From positions 2,046,001 to 2,110,000 of the forward strand of contig JANCIK010000013.1 of the NCBI GenBank assembly GCA_028532985.1: a DNA stretch of 64,000 bases. Reading direction: 5' to 3'. Of this stretch, positions 35,641 to 46,814 are shown in pieces. This DNA comes from Stropharia rugosoannulata. Its lineage: Eukaryota > Basidiomycota > Agaricomycetes > Agaricales > Strophariaceae. The position numbers and the translations under genes are program-made. The first letter of the stretch is position 1. Each line of letters opens with the position of its first letter. The notes beneath the pieces are model-generated. The model did not search any database and was not told the origin of the DNA. It was given only the letters and a program-made list of their open reading frames with translations.

Positions 35641-36366
35641 TGGGTGTTTGTTCATTGCAAAACACCCCCAGCGACCAGGTGGAGCTGCCAGCCAAACAGC
35701 GCAAGTAGGCGGGGGCGGGGGCTCAAGGGGACCAAAAGGCGCAAAGCGGCGGGGTCGGGGGCACGAAGAGGACCAAAAAGCCCAAAGGGGCGGGGGCAGG
35801 GGCGCAAAGGGGACCAAAAAGCCCAAAGGGGCGGGGCCGGGGGCCTAAGGGGCGGCGGAGCAGCCGGCGGCCGGCGGCCTTGGGGCCCAAGGGGGGCGGG
35901 GGCCCAAAGGGTGCGTGAAGGAGCCGGCGGCCGCCAGCCATACGTGGGGGCCTCCGCCCCTTTGGGCCTTTTGGCCCCCCTTGGGCCCCATGGCCGCCGG
36001 CTGCCGGCTGCTCCGCCGCCCCTTAGGCCCCCGGCCCCGCCCCGTTGGGCTTTTTGGTCCCCTTTGCGCCCCTGCCCCCGCCCCTTTGGGCTTTTTGGTC
36101 CTCTTCGTGCCCCCGACCCCGCCGCTTTGCGCCTTTTGGTCCCCTTGAGCCCCCGCCCCCGCCTACTTGCGCTGTTTGGCTGGCAGCTCCACCTGGTCGC
36201 TGGGGGTGTTTTGCAATGAACAAACACCCATCATGGGGTAACATTTGGAGTTATGTCTCTGTTGTAGGCATCAAATCCAAATCTTCCAAAAACCCTTATG
36301 ATGCTGGTGACCGACTCTCTTCGCTCCTCTGACGCTGAATTGCGCCAGTTTCTTGCCAGAAATATT
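35505..36366. repeat. ~860-bp near-perfect GC-rich palindrome
   Basis: Symmetric about 35935/35936. The outer ~130 bp of each arm is the inner part of the terminal repeat (GACGCTGAATTGC, ACCGACTCTCTTCGCTCC). The inner ~290 bp is low-complexity G/C with runs such as GGCGGGGGCGGGGGCTCAAGG. Because of the symmetry both strands show almost the same 191-codon open frame, which is a by-product of the palindrome and not a gene. The right end of the element lacks it but has a related GC-rich stretch at 46560-46720. Confidence 0.9.
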
Positions 36367-36892
36367 CTACTGACACACGGAGATAGATGGCCCTGCTGTG
36401 TCAATGGGTGCACATGCGTGCAACACATCCGGCGGTTTTGCCGCCGGATCCATCGCACCTTGACCCTTCCCTGATGTGAAACAATTCTGCAAATGCTTTT
36501 ACTACTTCTGTCCTTTCCTACCTCAGCATCCTTTCCATACACCCTTGCATCATTTACTTAGGTCAAGCAAACCACTTTCAATGTTACCTCAAGATGCAGC
36601 TATTATCAGTAATAATCGAGCTTTGTTAACACCTTATTGGTGGGGCTGATATAATGTAGGCTGGCGCATTATATGACGCCAGGATGTGGCACTGAGATCA
36701 CGTAAGGCCGGTGGAAAGTGAACTTTAAATGTTCGAGCTATGTTGATTGGTGCCGTGGGAATGTTTGCTATTCTTTGTACAATGTTGAACTTTATAATAG
36801 CTCTAGGCAATCACCGGTTGTTTTCTTCTCTCCCACACCTTCATACTCTAAAAAAATCCCTCTCCTCCTCATTTTTCAAGTCTCGTCATCAA

Positions 36893-38874
36893 ATGGCCAC
36901 CACATACAGCAACATGGAGCTCCGAGAGGCAATTCTTGCCTTCCACTTCGATTGCATCAAGGTTTGGGAGGGTGGGGAGCAGGTATACCTGCTCAAGAGG
37001 AAGAGGTTATGGAAGGCATTTGTGAGTATTGATTTCATTTATTATTGGATACTTACATTCTGTGAATAGATTGAACTTCGAGAACGCAAGAAGACTGCTG
37101 CCAGCCCTCGAATCGGGTGGATGCTGTACAGCTATATGCTGAAGCTCGTGTCGTCGGACTCGCCGGCGGATGGAAAGGAGGCGGAAGGTGTGAAGTGGGA
37201 ACAGTGGAGAGGAATGGTCGAGGGAGGGCTGTATGTCCTGAGGCGAGAGGACCAGGCCAAGGTTGAGGTTGAACAGTCAAGCCTCCCTGTCATTAGTAAG
37301 TTCTGTTTCATTCATTAATATGTTATACTAATTGTCGCATAGAAAAACGGCCAGATATTGTGAAGGCCAGGGCACCAGTTCCGGCAGCTCAGCCGGCAGC
37401 GCAACCGACTGCGTTTCCCGCACCAGTCCCCATCCCAACCTGTGCGCCAGTCCCAATCCCTGCCACTGTCCCTACACCTGCGCCCACGCCCACTCTGCCT
37501 GCAGTGCCCGTGCCAATGTCCGCACCGGAGCAACCCTCAGGTGCAGTGCATGTCTCCCCCTCTCCGCAGGCCGTAATCTGCCAGCCAAGAAACAAGAAAC
37601 TGGCGGTGAGGGAGAAGACCCCATCCCCAACTGGCGCACATCCGGCAGCATTCCAAGATGTTGTCCAGTTGCAGAGGAAGGTCGTGGTCGAGGTGCCCAA
37701 GGGCAAGAAGACGCAGGGGAAGAATGCAAAGGGACCTGCAACGCAGCCGGCAGTTGTGGGTCCCTCCAGACTTCCGCCAGTTCAAGCAAGCGAAACCTTG
37801 AGTGATGACAACGAAGACCTGCCCCTGGCTCGCACTGTGAAAGTCAAGGGAAAGGGAAAAGGAAAGGCAAGGGCAATGGAGGTGGATGAACCCAGCCCGC
37901 GGGCGGCAGCGACCCCAGCCAGGAGAAGCAGGAGCAGGAAGACTGAAGACGAGGATAGCAATGTTCCGCCGGCCGCCGGCAAGGGGAAAGCAAAGGGCAA
38001 GGGCTCGCATTCGAAGGGGTTGCCCATCCCTGAGGGTTGTTATGCAAGCCAGACTCCCTGCTGGTCTTGCATCAACCACGGGACGACCTGTCACATCGAG
38101 TCGCCGGAACACGAGGCCGCTATGCTCGAGGACCCCATCAAGCCCTGCACGATATGCCAGCTATACAAGAAGCCTTGCTTGAAGACAGCCGGTGCGATCA
38201 CCCTCGACGACAAGGTCAAGCCGTGGGTAAAGCACCTCACGCGATTCATCACCCCAGATGGGGCACGGGCGTTCCCCACACCAACAACTGTGGGAGATAC
38301 CCTCTTACTGACTCTTGACGCGGCGCAGAAGGCAGTGTCAGGCCTCGAGAATGGCGTCGATGAAATCAGCACCGAAGTTCAGGCAGTGCAGAAGCAGCAC
38401 AAGGCACTATCGAAGAAGTTTGAAGATGGTGTCATCGCGATCGAAAACGTCGAGGACAAGGTCGAGACGGTGGAGAAGAAGGTGGAGATGATGCAGGCGG
38501 CGATAACAGAGCATGGTGAGATGCTCCTCCACATTGTGGAGGGGCAGGCAGCCATTGTGATGCTGTTGAGGGCTTTGGGGCGAAAGGTGGGCGGAACCGA
38601 TCCCGAGTTCTGCCGGGAAGACGATGGCGCATCGAGACAGGACAACTTGCAAAAGTTGTTCCCAATCTCGATGGCAATATTCCAGCGTCAAGATGCTCAT
38701 GCGGCCGCCGGACGTACACCGGCGGATGCAGGCACCATTCCCCCACCACCACCCATTGCTGCCCCGACACCACCCGCCCCCACAACAAAGGCAAGGTCAA
38801 GTTCACCACCGGGACCGCTGCACAACCTGTGTGTCATAACTCGAAGGCAGTCAGGGCCTAGTGCATATATGTAG
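36893..38874 (+). CDS. KDZ accessory gene B: Cys-cluster/coiled-coil protein
   Basis: Exons 36893-37021, 37070-37295 and 37343-38874, all phases matched, 628 residues, no stop. Residues 1-118 form a domain conserved with the second copy at 1-861 (HFDCIKVWEGGEQVYLLKR; VKWEQWRGMVEGGLYVL). Residues ~125-180 are Pro/Ala-rich. A basic stretch VKVKGKGKGKAR lies near residue 285, and a cysteine cluster CWSCINHGTTC...CTICQLYKKPC at ~350-400 resembles the paired CxxC-x6-C arrangement of fungal zinc-cluster proteins. A long heptad coiled coil (ENVEDKVETVEKKVEMMQ) follows at ~450-540, then a Pro-rich end. Inferred role: a DNA-binding, self-associating regulator encoded by the transposon. It overlaps gene D tail-to-tail by 17 bp. 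Confidence 0.8.
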
Positions 38875-39734
38875 TCATAATTATTACATACACTGTGAAT
38901 ATTGCATTTCCGTCAGGTTTGGTGAATGTTGTGATCCAGAAGGAGCATACACCCATGCTATCAAACATCTCCTTGTCAACCTCACAACAAATGTCTGCAC
39001 AATGTTTTACAGCCTGTCTAAAAACATATCAGAATGAAGCTGCTGCTCAGACAATTCACATACTTGGCTTGGACATCCAGCGGAACACCCTTTGCTTTCC
39101 ACTCCGAGACCTCATTTTGATACTCGGCTCGCTCCTCTTCTGTAAGCATTTCCTTGATATATTTCTTCGCCCCTGCATAGTACCTGATCCAGGATCGGCT
39201 GCTATAGCCAGCACCAAGGGAGGCGGTCTTGGCATCATCATCGCCAGATTCCGCCGGATCGTCTGCCGGATCGGGAATGAGATCTTCATCAGGATCGGCA
39301 GCTGCCTCTCGTGCTCGATGCTTTGCTTCTTCCTCAATCTCCTTGCTTTTGTGTGCTATCAGTACTAAATCGAAAGTGACTTCCATATTAAAGCCTTTGA
39401 TTTTCATACGTCTGGAGGTCTTTCCATTGTTCTTAAACCAATTAAATATTGACTGAGAGTATCGACATTGAGTAATGTGCACATAATATAATATTGTACT
39501 TGCCTTTTTCTTCTTCTTCCACTCTTCCTGGACCTTATCATTGAAATCTGGATTGTTTCTCTGGTACCTTGTGCCCCACAGTGCCTTGATCATTTTGATA
39601 ACCTTCTCAGCAACAAATGTTCCCTTTCTCTCCTTCACCTGTGCACGATAACCCTCAACATTGCTTCGTAGAATTTTCAATTCTTGTGCAGTCCAGATGT
39701 ATGTTGATGCAGCAGTTTCTACAGGTAGTGTCAT
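38858..39734 (-). CDS. KDZ accessory gene D, unknown function
   Basis: Exons 39734-39504, 39452-39064 and 39017-38858, 259 residues, no stop. The first intron is GC-AG (GGCAAGTAC donor, 51 bp). It is also in frame and open, so retention would add 17 residues. Residues 1-77 read TYIWTAQELKILRSNVEGYR..KALWGTRY and end in KKKKK, a Myb/SANT-like spacing of aromatic residues by eye only. QSIFNWFKNNGKTSRR follows, a WF.N motif frequent in mushroom transposon-linked proteins. Then an acidic ADPDEDLIPDPADDPAES segment and a Cys-containing C-terminus. It is divergent from the transposase gene (172 bp apart), so the two may share a promoter. Confidence 0.7.
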
Positions 39735-39906
39735 TGGAGGAGGGGTATAAATTGGTTCAATGAATGGATGTCACAATGGTATACGCAGTATATATATACA
39801 TACAGACATGTGTATCGATATCGATTATTATGAAGCAGTACACATGTGGCATTGGTTTCTTAATATAAGGTCGAACACCAAATGCACATGCAACTGTCTA
39901 CTCCCA

Positions 39907-42900
39907 ATGCGCCGTGTCCGTATAACCCAGCACAATGTGCCCAATCAAGCTGGTGGCATCCAGATAGAAGAGCGGGACCATAGAGGAAAGGTCATCACAA
40001 AGAAGCGTAAACGTGGTGGTGAACCTGTCACAGAGAATGTAGCACCGACTATTCCTGCTATTCCTGCTATTCCAGACATTCCACCAGGCTTTGAACCACA
40101 GGAAGTACCTGACCGTCTTGACTATGCTGGAGATATAACTGAGGATCAGGTTATCAAAAATCTACAAAACTTGGATCTACCAGTATACAGAGGCAAGGTA
40201 TGTTGTATCACCCACATAAATTGCATGCTGCATGTATTAAATTGTGCAGTCGCAAAACGATTTTCTTAGAGAATGGCTGGTCAGAAGGGATACCCACTTG
40301 AAGATTGTTATGGCATCCCATGCACCTGCCAGAGGGCTTGATACATGCAATGCCTGCAATGCACCTACTGCCAAATGGAAGTGTAAGGAATGTTTTGGAG
40401 GACGACTCTTATGCACGACATGTTGCCGGCAGATTCATGATTTCATGCCATTTCATCGTATTCTTCGTTGGGATGGTAGTGCTTTCACACCGGCGGCACT
40501 ATGGCAAGTCAGTGTAAAGCTTCATCTTGGCCATCAAGGAAATAGATGTCCTAATACAATGGTCGACTACAATGATATACAAGAAATGCAAGAGGCGCAG
40601 TATGGAGATGAACATGAAGACGATATCCGCCGGGCTTACAATGCTGGTCTGCAACCTGAAGCTGAGGAAGCCGCCGATGAATATATTGATGAAGACACAA
40701 TTGTCTTTGATATTGATGTTACTTACCCTCGAGTCTTACCGAGGCCAGCCCAACATGATACCCATGGTAATCCATTTGTTACAATTGTCGAAGTAAATGG
40801 AATCCATCACCTGCTGGCTGTCAAATGTCACTGCAACAATCAGCCGCCGGAGGATAACCAATACATGCAGCTGGCACTATTCCCAACCTCTTTCGATGTC
40901 ATCAAGACTGTCTTCACATTTGCTGTTCTTCGAGACTTCAGGCTGTCTAACCTGGAGTGCAAGACATCTGCATATCAGTATTACACAAAGCTCTGCCGGT
41001 TGACCTGCCCAGCCTTCCCACAGGCAGTATTGGATTGATACCGTGAGCTCTGCCGGCTGAGTAGACAATTTTGCAACATAAAGATGTGGACCATGCATGG
41101 CCGAGCTCATGGACTATGGCACCCAAACCCTGACCCACCAGCTATCCCGGAAGTGCGGATCCTTGCTGATAATGAAATACCAAATGAGGATATTATGCCT
41201 CCACCAGTTGCAGAACAGTCTGAATCAGACAGTGAAGATGAGGCACCAGAAGATGCCACCGGTAACACCGCCGGAGCGATTAAAATGACACCATCAATGT
41301 ACGGCGATATACTGGCTCTATTTTTCCCTGCTTGTCCTCAACCAGAAATCAACCTCCCTGAAGACTGGAAAGAGAATGACAAGAAGTTTCTTTTTATCCG
41401 CAAGTACTGTGCTGATGGCAATTTCAAGGCTGACCATTTGAATCAAAAGAATGCACATGACAATATTCATTTGACAGCCGGCCAGGCATTCATGACAGCT
41501 GCCGGTCCTTACCAGGAGCATTTGAAGGATGCCAAAAAATATTCCAGGAAATTCAAAGAGCCGCCGACTTGCCATTCTCACCGTGCACAGCTTGACAGTG
41601 AAAAGGTTGTTTCTGGCCGCTGGGTCAGAGGGATTGGTGTACAGGCATGTGCAAGACATGGCTGCTTCTGTCCAGGCAGTCTTGTTGACTTTGAATTGGG
41701 CGAACGTCAAATGTGCATGGACTACAGTATTTCTGAAGCACTCAAGCATACCAATACCAGCAGCATCGAGACTGTCATGTTCATTTATGACATTATGTGT
41801 CAGTTCTACAAGAATATGACTAGGTGATTTCGAAATTGCGGTCCCATGTCCACCGTATGCCTCGAGACCCAACAGTGGCTCAGCATCAGGATCTTGTACG
41901 CCGCCGGCACACACTTTGCAAGCAGCTGGACAAATTTGCTTGCAATGCTGTCGACATCATGGGCATTGACATTGTGAATGCCTTTAATGATGAGCATGAA
42001 GTTGCCATTCTTGATGGTGCACAAACAGATGAAGAGGGGGAGATTGCAAATGAAGCAGTCAGTTATGCTGACCCAGAAAGGCAGCTGATGGCCTTCCCTT
42101 CAGAAATCACTGAAGAGATTTTGACATCCGCCAGTGCATCTGCCCAGGATAAATCTGTTCTCTGCCGGTTGCAAAAAACAGAGCTAAAGATCAGAAAAGC
42201 TCATGCTGATGATTTATTAGAATCAATTTGTGGAGAAATTATTCAGAAATCTTGGCTATATGCATTTGACGTCAGGAGGACAGATGGTGCACATCACACC
42301 AGAGCTCAGGATCGCGTGGTCGTCTTGGCACAGGCAACCAGTACACACCGGCGGAAATATAATCAGAATCGATTATCCATGCTATGCCTTGCAAGACATG
42401 ACAATGATAGGGCTGCCATTGAACAACAATTCCCCATCATGTCAAAAGCTGATACAAATACTAGTGCATCAATAACTGAACCGAATGCAAGAGGGGGTAG
42501 CAGTTCTCAAATGTCTTGGATATGGAGAATAGAACATAATATGGATCTGCTGGATGGTAATCCGCTGGTCGCAGGAAATCTCAATCGCGAAAGAATCAAT
42601 GATTGTAAGTTTTATTGATATTCATCAAGCTGTGACTAAATACAATTGTAGTCTATCGAATTCATTGGCTACGAGCAAGAGCACAGAAAATGCGCTGGGA
42701 GGAAGAGGTTGTGCTATGTCAGCATGAAATGGACTGGACAGTCTGGTTCTATGTGCATATGGCAAATATGTGGAAACACCAGCGGAACGTCTGGGCAGAT
42801 GCAGTGACCGCCATTCAAAACCCATCAAATGACGCTGCCGGCCAATTTAATGCTCACCCACTAGGTTTCCAGGCTTACGCACAGGCACAGATCAACTTAT

Positions 42901-42983
42901 GGAATGAGTTAGGTAGGGTAGCGGATGCTAGATTTAGTAAGGCACATGTACATTATATAAGCCACTGGTATCATGTGGCCTGA
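39907..42983 (+). pseudogene. KDZ transposase gene A with CxC2-like cluster, inactivated
   Basis: Exon 1 39907-40197 (MRRVRITQHNVPNQ, then KKRKRGG); exon 2 40250-42604; exon 3 42652-42983. A CxC2-like cysteine cluster, CNACNAPTAKWKCKECFGG followed by CTTCC..H, lies at ~125-170. The KDZ order then follows: HLGHQGNRCP, KTSAYQYYTKLCRLTCP, a TGA at 41036-41038 where the family has Arg before YREL, FPACPQPEINLPEDW, QACARHGCFCPGS, and IYDIMCQFYKNMTR. At ~41825 the frame changes and the usual core (KFHL..H, GAG..DGE, LDDHMNDSNWKK) is absent. Sequence resumes with RRRHTLCKQLDKFACNAVDI and the normal C-terminal domain (NDFYRIHWLRARAQKMRWEE). The catalytic core therefore appears deleted. The start is chosen for its good N-terminal basic motif and its position after the shared intergenic region. 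Confidence 0.85.
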
Positions 42984-43084
42984 GAAATGAATACATGTGA
43001 CCTTATCGATCTGCGATCAACATCAACAATCCTCCAAAATTTCTTCTTCGACACTCCTAACACCTTGTCATCATCTATCTACTA

Positions 43085-45042
43085 ATGTCCTCCTCCATCT
43101 CCATTGAGAATTCCACGGCCGGGACAACCAAAGACTCTCTCATTGACAAGATTCAATGCAACATCTTTTTGTATATTTGCATGGTATGAATCCGCTGCGC
43201 GCTCTGCTGCCATCCTACCCCCCAGGACATTTCACCAACACACATGTATTCAAGGCTATTCCTGCGAGAAATTGTAGGGAATATTTATGATATCGGTATA
43301 TTATTAACTGAAAAAACCATCTTTTCAGGAATTGACTCTCATGCACATCGGCGCTTGTAATTTGAAGGGATATCAGATGTGCAAACCGTATCTTCTCGAT
43401 CAAATCGCGTCCGCCGGATATGGCATCGCCCGCCGGCCAACCGAATTCCCACTTCCACCAGCCTACGATCCCGAATTCATGCAAGGGGAAGACATTATTC
43501 ACATTGCTGTCACAGATAATCTGCCCACATGGTGGCTGATGGATGACAATGAGCTTTATGACCAGGATGTCACCTGGGACGACCTTCATCATCATTTCTG
43601 CAAATTCTTGGAGGTTATGCACGAAATGTACAAGGATACAAAGAAAATCCCTGACTTGCTAGCCGGTTGCGACTACCCATACGAGTACATTCCTGGGCTC
43701 GCAGAACGTCTGCCGGAATTAGCTCCGCCGGTTACAATGTGCCTCTCATGCCAGGCCTACCAGAAGAAAATTTGGTGGCTGAAGTTCTACCATAACATGA
43801 TGGAAGAAGAATTCGATAGGGAGCCATGTGTTCAGAGAAGCGAGCCAAGAGAAGTTTTGTGGGAAATGAGAGGGGAGCCTGCGGATATTCCGCCGCCGGA
43901 AATGAGCATCCACGACATTCTCCCAGGGTGTCTACTCATAAGGTATGTAAATTCACTGTCAGATCCTTATGTCATCCCATCTCCCTCACTTTAAAGACAC
44001 CAACATATCAAACATTTGCTGTCTCCGAGCAAATCAGATAATCAAACGGGTATGATAAGTCGATCTCCCTCTCCCTTCCACCCAAAATGGAGTCGTTCCG
44101 CCGATCTGTCCGGCAGCATTGCGCGACCCATTCCCAGAGTCACAAAACCAGGGCATGCATCTGAAGCCGAAATGCAGGCAATGTATGCTGCACGCTACCG
44201 TTGTTGGAGCCCATCCCCGGAAGTATCCCTGCCTCTGGTCGACTATTCAGTGCCCTGCAACAGGGATGCACCAATATATATCTCATCAGACAATGAGGCA
44301 CCCGATGACGCACCCGCCGGCAAAGATGACAGCGAAGATGATGCCCCCCTTGATGCACTGGAGGGTACACAGCAGACAGAGGACAGAGACAGCATTACAC
44401 GTGATGGTGCTGATGAAGAAGAGGAAGCCCCCCTCAATGTCACAGTAGGCTCTCGGGATACTGACAATCTGCCAATGGATGAGCAGCCACCCCATACATC
44501 TGCCAGCGAAATGGAAAACGATGTTGATGCCCCCCTTGATGCAACAGAGGGTAAACAGGGAAGCGAGGGACCATTAAATGTTCCCGGGATTGATAATGAA
44601 GATGAAGTGGCCCCCCTCGATGTCCCAGTAGGCTCCCAGGTTACTGACAATCAGCAAATGGATGATGAGCCTCCCCACACATCCGCCGGCCATCAGCAAG
44701 ACGATGATGATGCCCCCCTCGAAGCACCAGCGGGCACACAGGAGAGGGAGGGTCCTGATGAAGATGAAGAGGCCCCCCTCGATGTCCCAATCGGCTCTCA
44801 GCCTACTGAGGATGATCCTATGGATGAGGATGACGCCCCTCTGAATGTTTCCGCCGGATCGGACAATGACAATGATGCACCACTGGGCAAGTCTCTCATT
44901 TATTACCTATATATTACATACTAATAAATAGACACTAGATGTGCACAATGACGAAAATATGGATGACATCAGCTCGGTATGCACTTCTATTCCCAATTCC
45001 TGGAGCCCCAACTCAAGCTCCAGTTCTGACCTTTCTGATTAG
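43085..45042 (+). CDS. KDZ accessory gene C: acidic repeat protein
   Basis: Exons 43085-43183, 43329-43942, 44030-44886 and 44939-45042 join to 557 residues with matched phases. The last intron is GC-AG (CTGGGCAAGT donor). The N-terminal half is globular-like (NLKGYQMCKPYLLDQIASAG, WDDLHHHFCKFLEVMHEM, a CLSCQAYQKKIWW motif). The C-terminal ~250 residues are very acidic, with about three repeats of ~60 residues built on DAPLDxxxGTQ...APLDVPVGSQ.TDN..MDDEPPHTSA. It ends SSSSDLSD. The frame after the TAG stays open for EADADGESDTEM, so the original end may have been 12 codons later. Acidic repeats suggest a histone- or protein-interaction tail; no family recognised. Confidence 0.7.
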
Positions 45043-45253
45043 GAGGCCGATGCAGATGGTGAAAGCGACACTGAGATGTGACACAGACGGCGGGATTAAT
45101 TTTTGCTTGTCATCGAATCCGCCGGCCTCATCTATTTTTCCATTTTTTTTTTCGTTTCTTGTCACCTGCTCAAGGCCTTTAGGCCTTCGTAATATCTCAA
45201 TTGTAATGTGTTTGGCCTGCTGGCCAATTTTAATAATAAAAATTATAATATTT

Positions 45254-46496
45254 CTACTCTATCTGTCTAAACATATTTACATTTGCCCAAGTGCTAACAG
45301 TGTCAGTCAAATCTGATATTGCAGACTTTGAGTGAAAAACTAAACAAGTCCTGTCACCTTCACAGTGAGCACTGTGAACCACTAGCCTACTAGTCAAGGC
45401 AACAAATGTTCCAGCCTTATACTCTAAATCCAATCCCAACCCTGGGAGAGCCATTTCACCCTTTTTGTAAGGACCCAAACTAGTGATGATATCGAACATT
45501 GAATGGCTTCCGCCGGAATCTCAATGCGGCAGCGAGTCTCTATTGTTGATGACCGTAAGCACCCCAAATGGAACACTCCAATGTTCAAGTAGTCCCTCCA
45601 ACTCTGGACCATGCTGCACTTCATCAGGGTGATCACTTAGCCAGCTAAGCATTTTCAGTCCGGCAGCATACTGGCTGGGGTTGACAATACTGAGGAGACC
45701 ACCGATCAGCGCAAAAAAATCCTTTTGCTTCTTTATCCATGCTCAGTCACCGGACATCCTAAGTTTGCGACCAACAATGGGTGGCCCAAAGCACTAGTTT
45801 TTGTCAGACACAGTATTTATTTGTTCCGCCGGACGTACCCCATGCCCCATCTCAAACCATGCAATTGCAAGGCTAACATTGCCCACCTTTCTCCACCCAT
45901 CTCTTTGATGATAATGATCAAGCCCGCTTCTCCAATTTGCTTTACATTTGCTGGTCTTCATCAAGCATGTTAGTTCGTCCACACTTTGCCATAGTTCCTC
46001 CTTTCTCTGCTGGTTAACTCTCTAGGCCGGCGGAGAAATGACACAATCTTACCTGCAGATATGACATTATTGCATTTGGAAGGTACCATACTAATATGTT
46101 GCCCTCCTTGTCGGTCACCAAGCAAGGCTTCCTTAAATGCTGTGTCTCTGTAAATATTGGCGGGTACTTCTTCAGCATTTTATTTTCAACATTTTCATTC
46201 TTCCCTGTTTGTTTACTCGACATGCTCTGTTTGTAGTCATGGACACTCCAAGATGTTGAATCTGATTTATTTTAGTAACACTTATATTGATCATCTATTA
46301 ATGTCTTACATTTGTTCTTGAATGCTGTCACCAGAGAGTCAATAATATGCTCGCATTCCCATGTCAAATGTGCTGTCAATGCTGTTGGTGACTCAGGGGG
46401 GCTGGTCTTGTTGACATGGCACAAGAATGAGGTATGCATATATGCAGCCACAACCTCTGTCATCTCTCTTGGGCTATATGAAAATTTGGGAGTCAT
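45254..46496 (-). pseudogene. TET/JBP-family 2-oxoglutarate/Fe(II) dioxygenase, three stops
   Basis: Exons 46496-46310, 46261-46053 and 46009-45254, 384 codons in one frame. The family oxidises 5-methylcytosine (or thymine) in DNA. Order seen: PCLVTDKEGNILVWYLPNAI; NVSLAIAWFEMGHGVRP; LIGGLLSIVNPSQYAAGLKM; VPFGVLTVINNRDSLPH; then H-stop-D-SGG for the H-x-D iron motif; MFDIITSLGPYKKGEMALPG with LGLDLEYKAGTFVAL; then the distal iron His and 2OG-binding Arg in LVVHSAHCEGDR. Stops are TAG 45794-45796, TGA 45743-45745 (GD-stop-AW) and TGA 45521-45523 inside the H-x-D motif. Both TGAs fit CGA (Arg) with CpG deamination. A GC-rich stretch lies upstream at 46560-46720. Convergent with gene C, 211 bp apart. 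Confidence 0.8.
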
Positions 46497-46814
46497 GGTT
46501 GATTGAAGGAAAGAGGTGTGTTGATCATGTGATTGAAATATTTCTTGATTTTCTCATCAGGTATAGGGGGAGGGTGCGAGGGCGGGGACCCAAAGGCGGC
46601 GGGGCCCAAGCGGCAGAGTACGCTGCCGGCCATTCGGCGAAAGAAAACGCTCAAAAGTCCCGCAAAACGCCCCAAGGGGCCTCAAAGGGGCGCAAGGTGA
46701 CCCAAGGAGGAGCAGGTACGTGTTAGCCACTGTCTCCATACCAACCTCTGGTGCCTCTTCAACGGTCTGCGCTGTAATGCTCTATGAGTATTTTTTCTAA
46801 TAAAGACAGACCAA
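46497..46814. other. GC-rich segment between gene E and the right terminal repeat
   Basis: 46560-46720 is GC-rich with CCCAAAGGCGGCGGGGCCC and CAAAGGGGCGCAAGG motifs like those in the arms of the left palindrome. It is probably the remnant of the same inner terminal sequence and the upstream region of gene E. No coding claim. Confidence 0.5.

Noticed and set aside
35644..36227. Two 191-codon frames on opposite strands with almost the same sequence
   Set aside because: They are mirror images produced by the palindrome. Composition is low-complexity Pro/Gly/Arg from G/C runs.
41318..41914. 198-codon minus-strand frame opposite the transposase
   Set aside because: Shadow of the real gene. The plus strand carries conserved KDZ motifs here.
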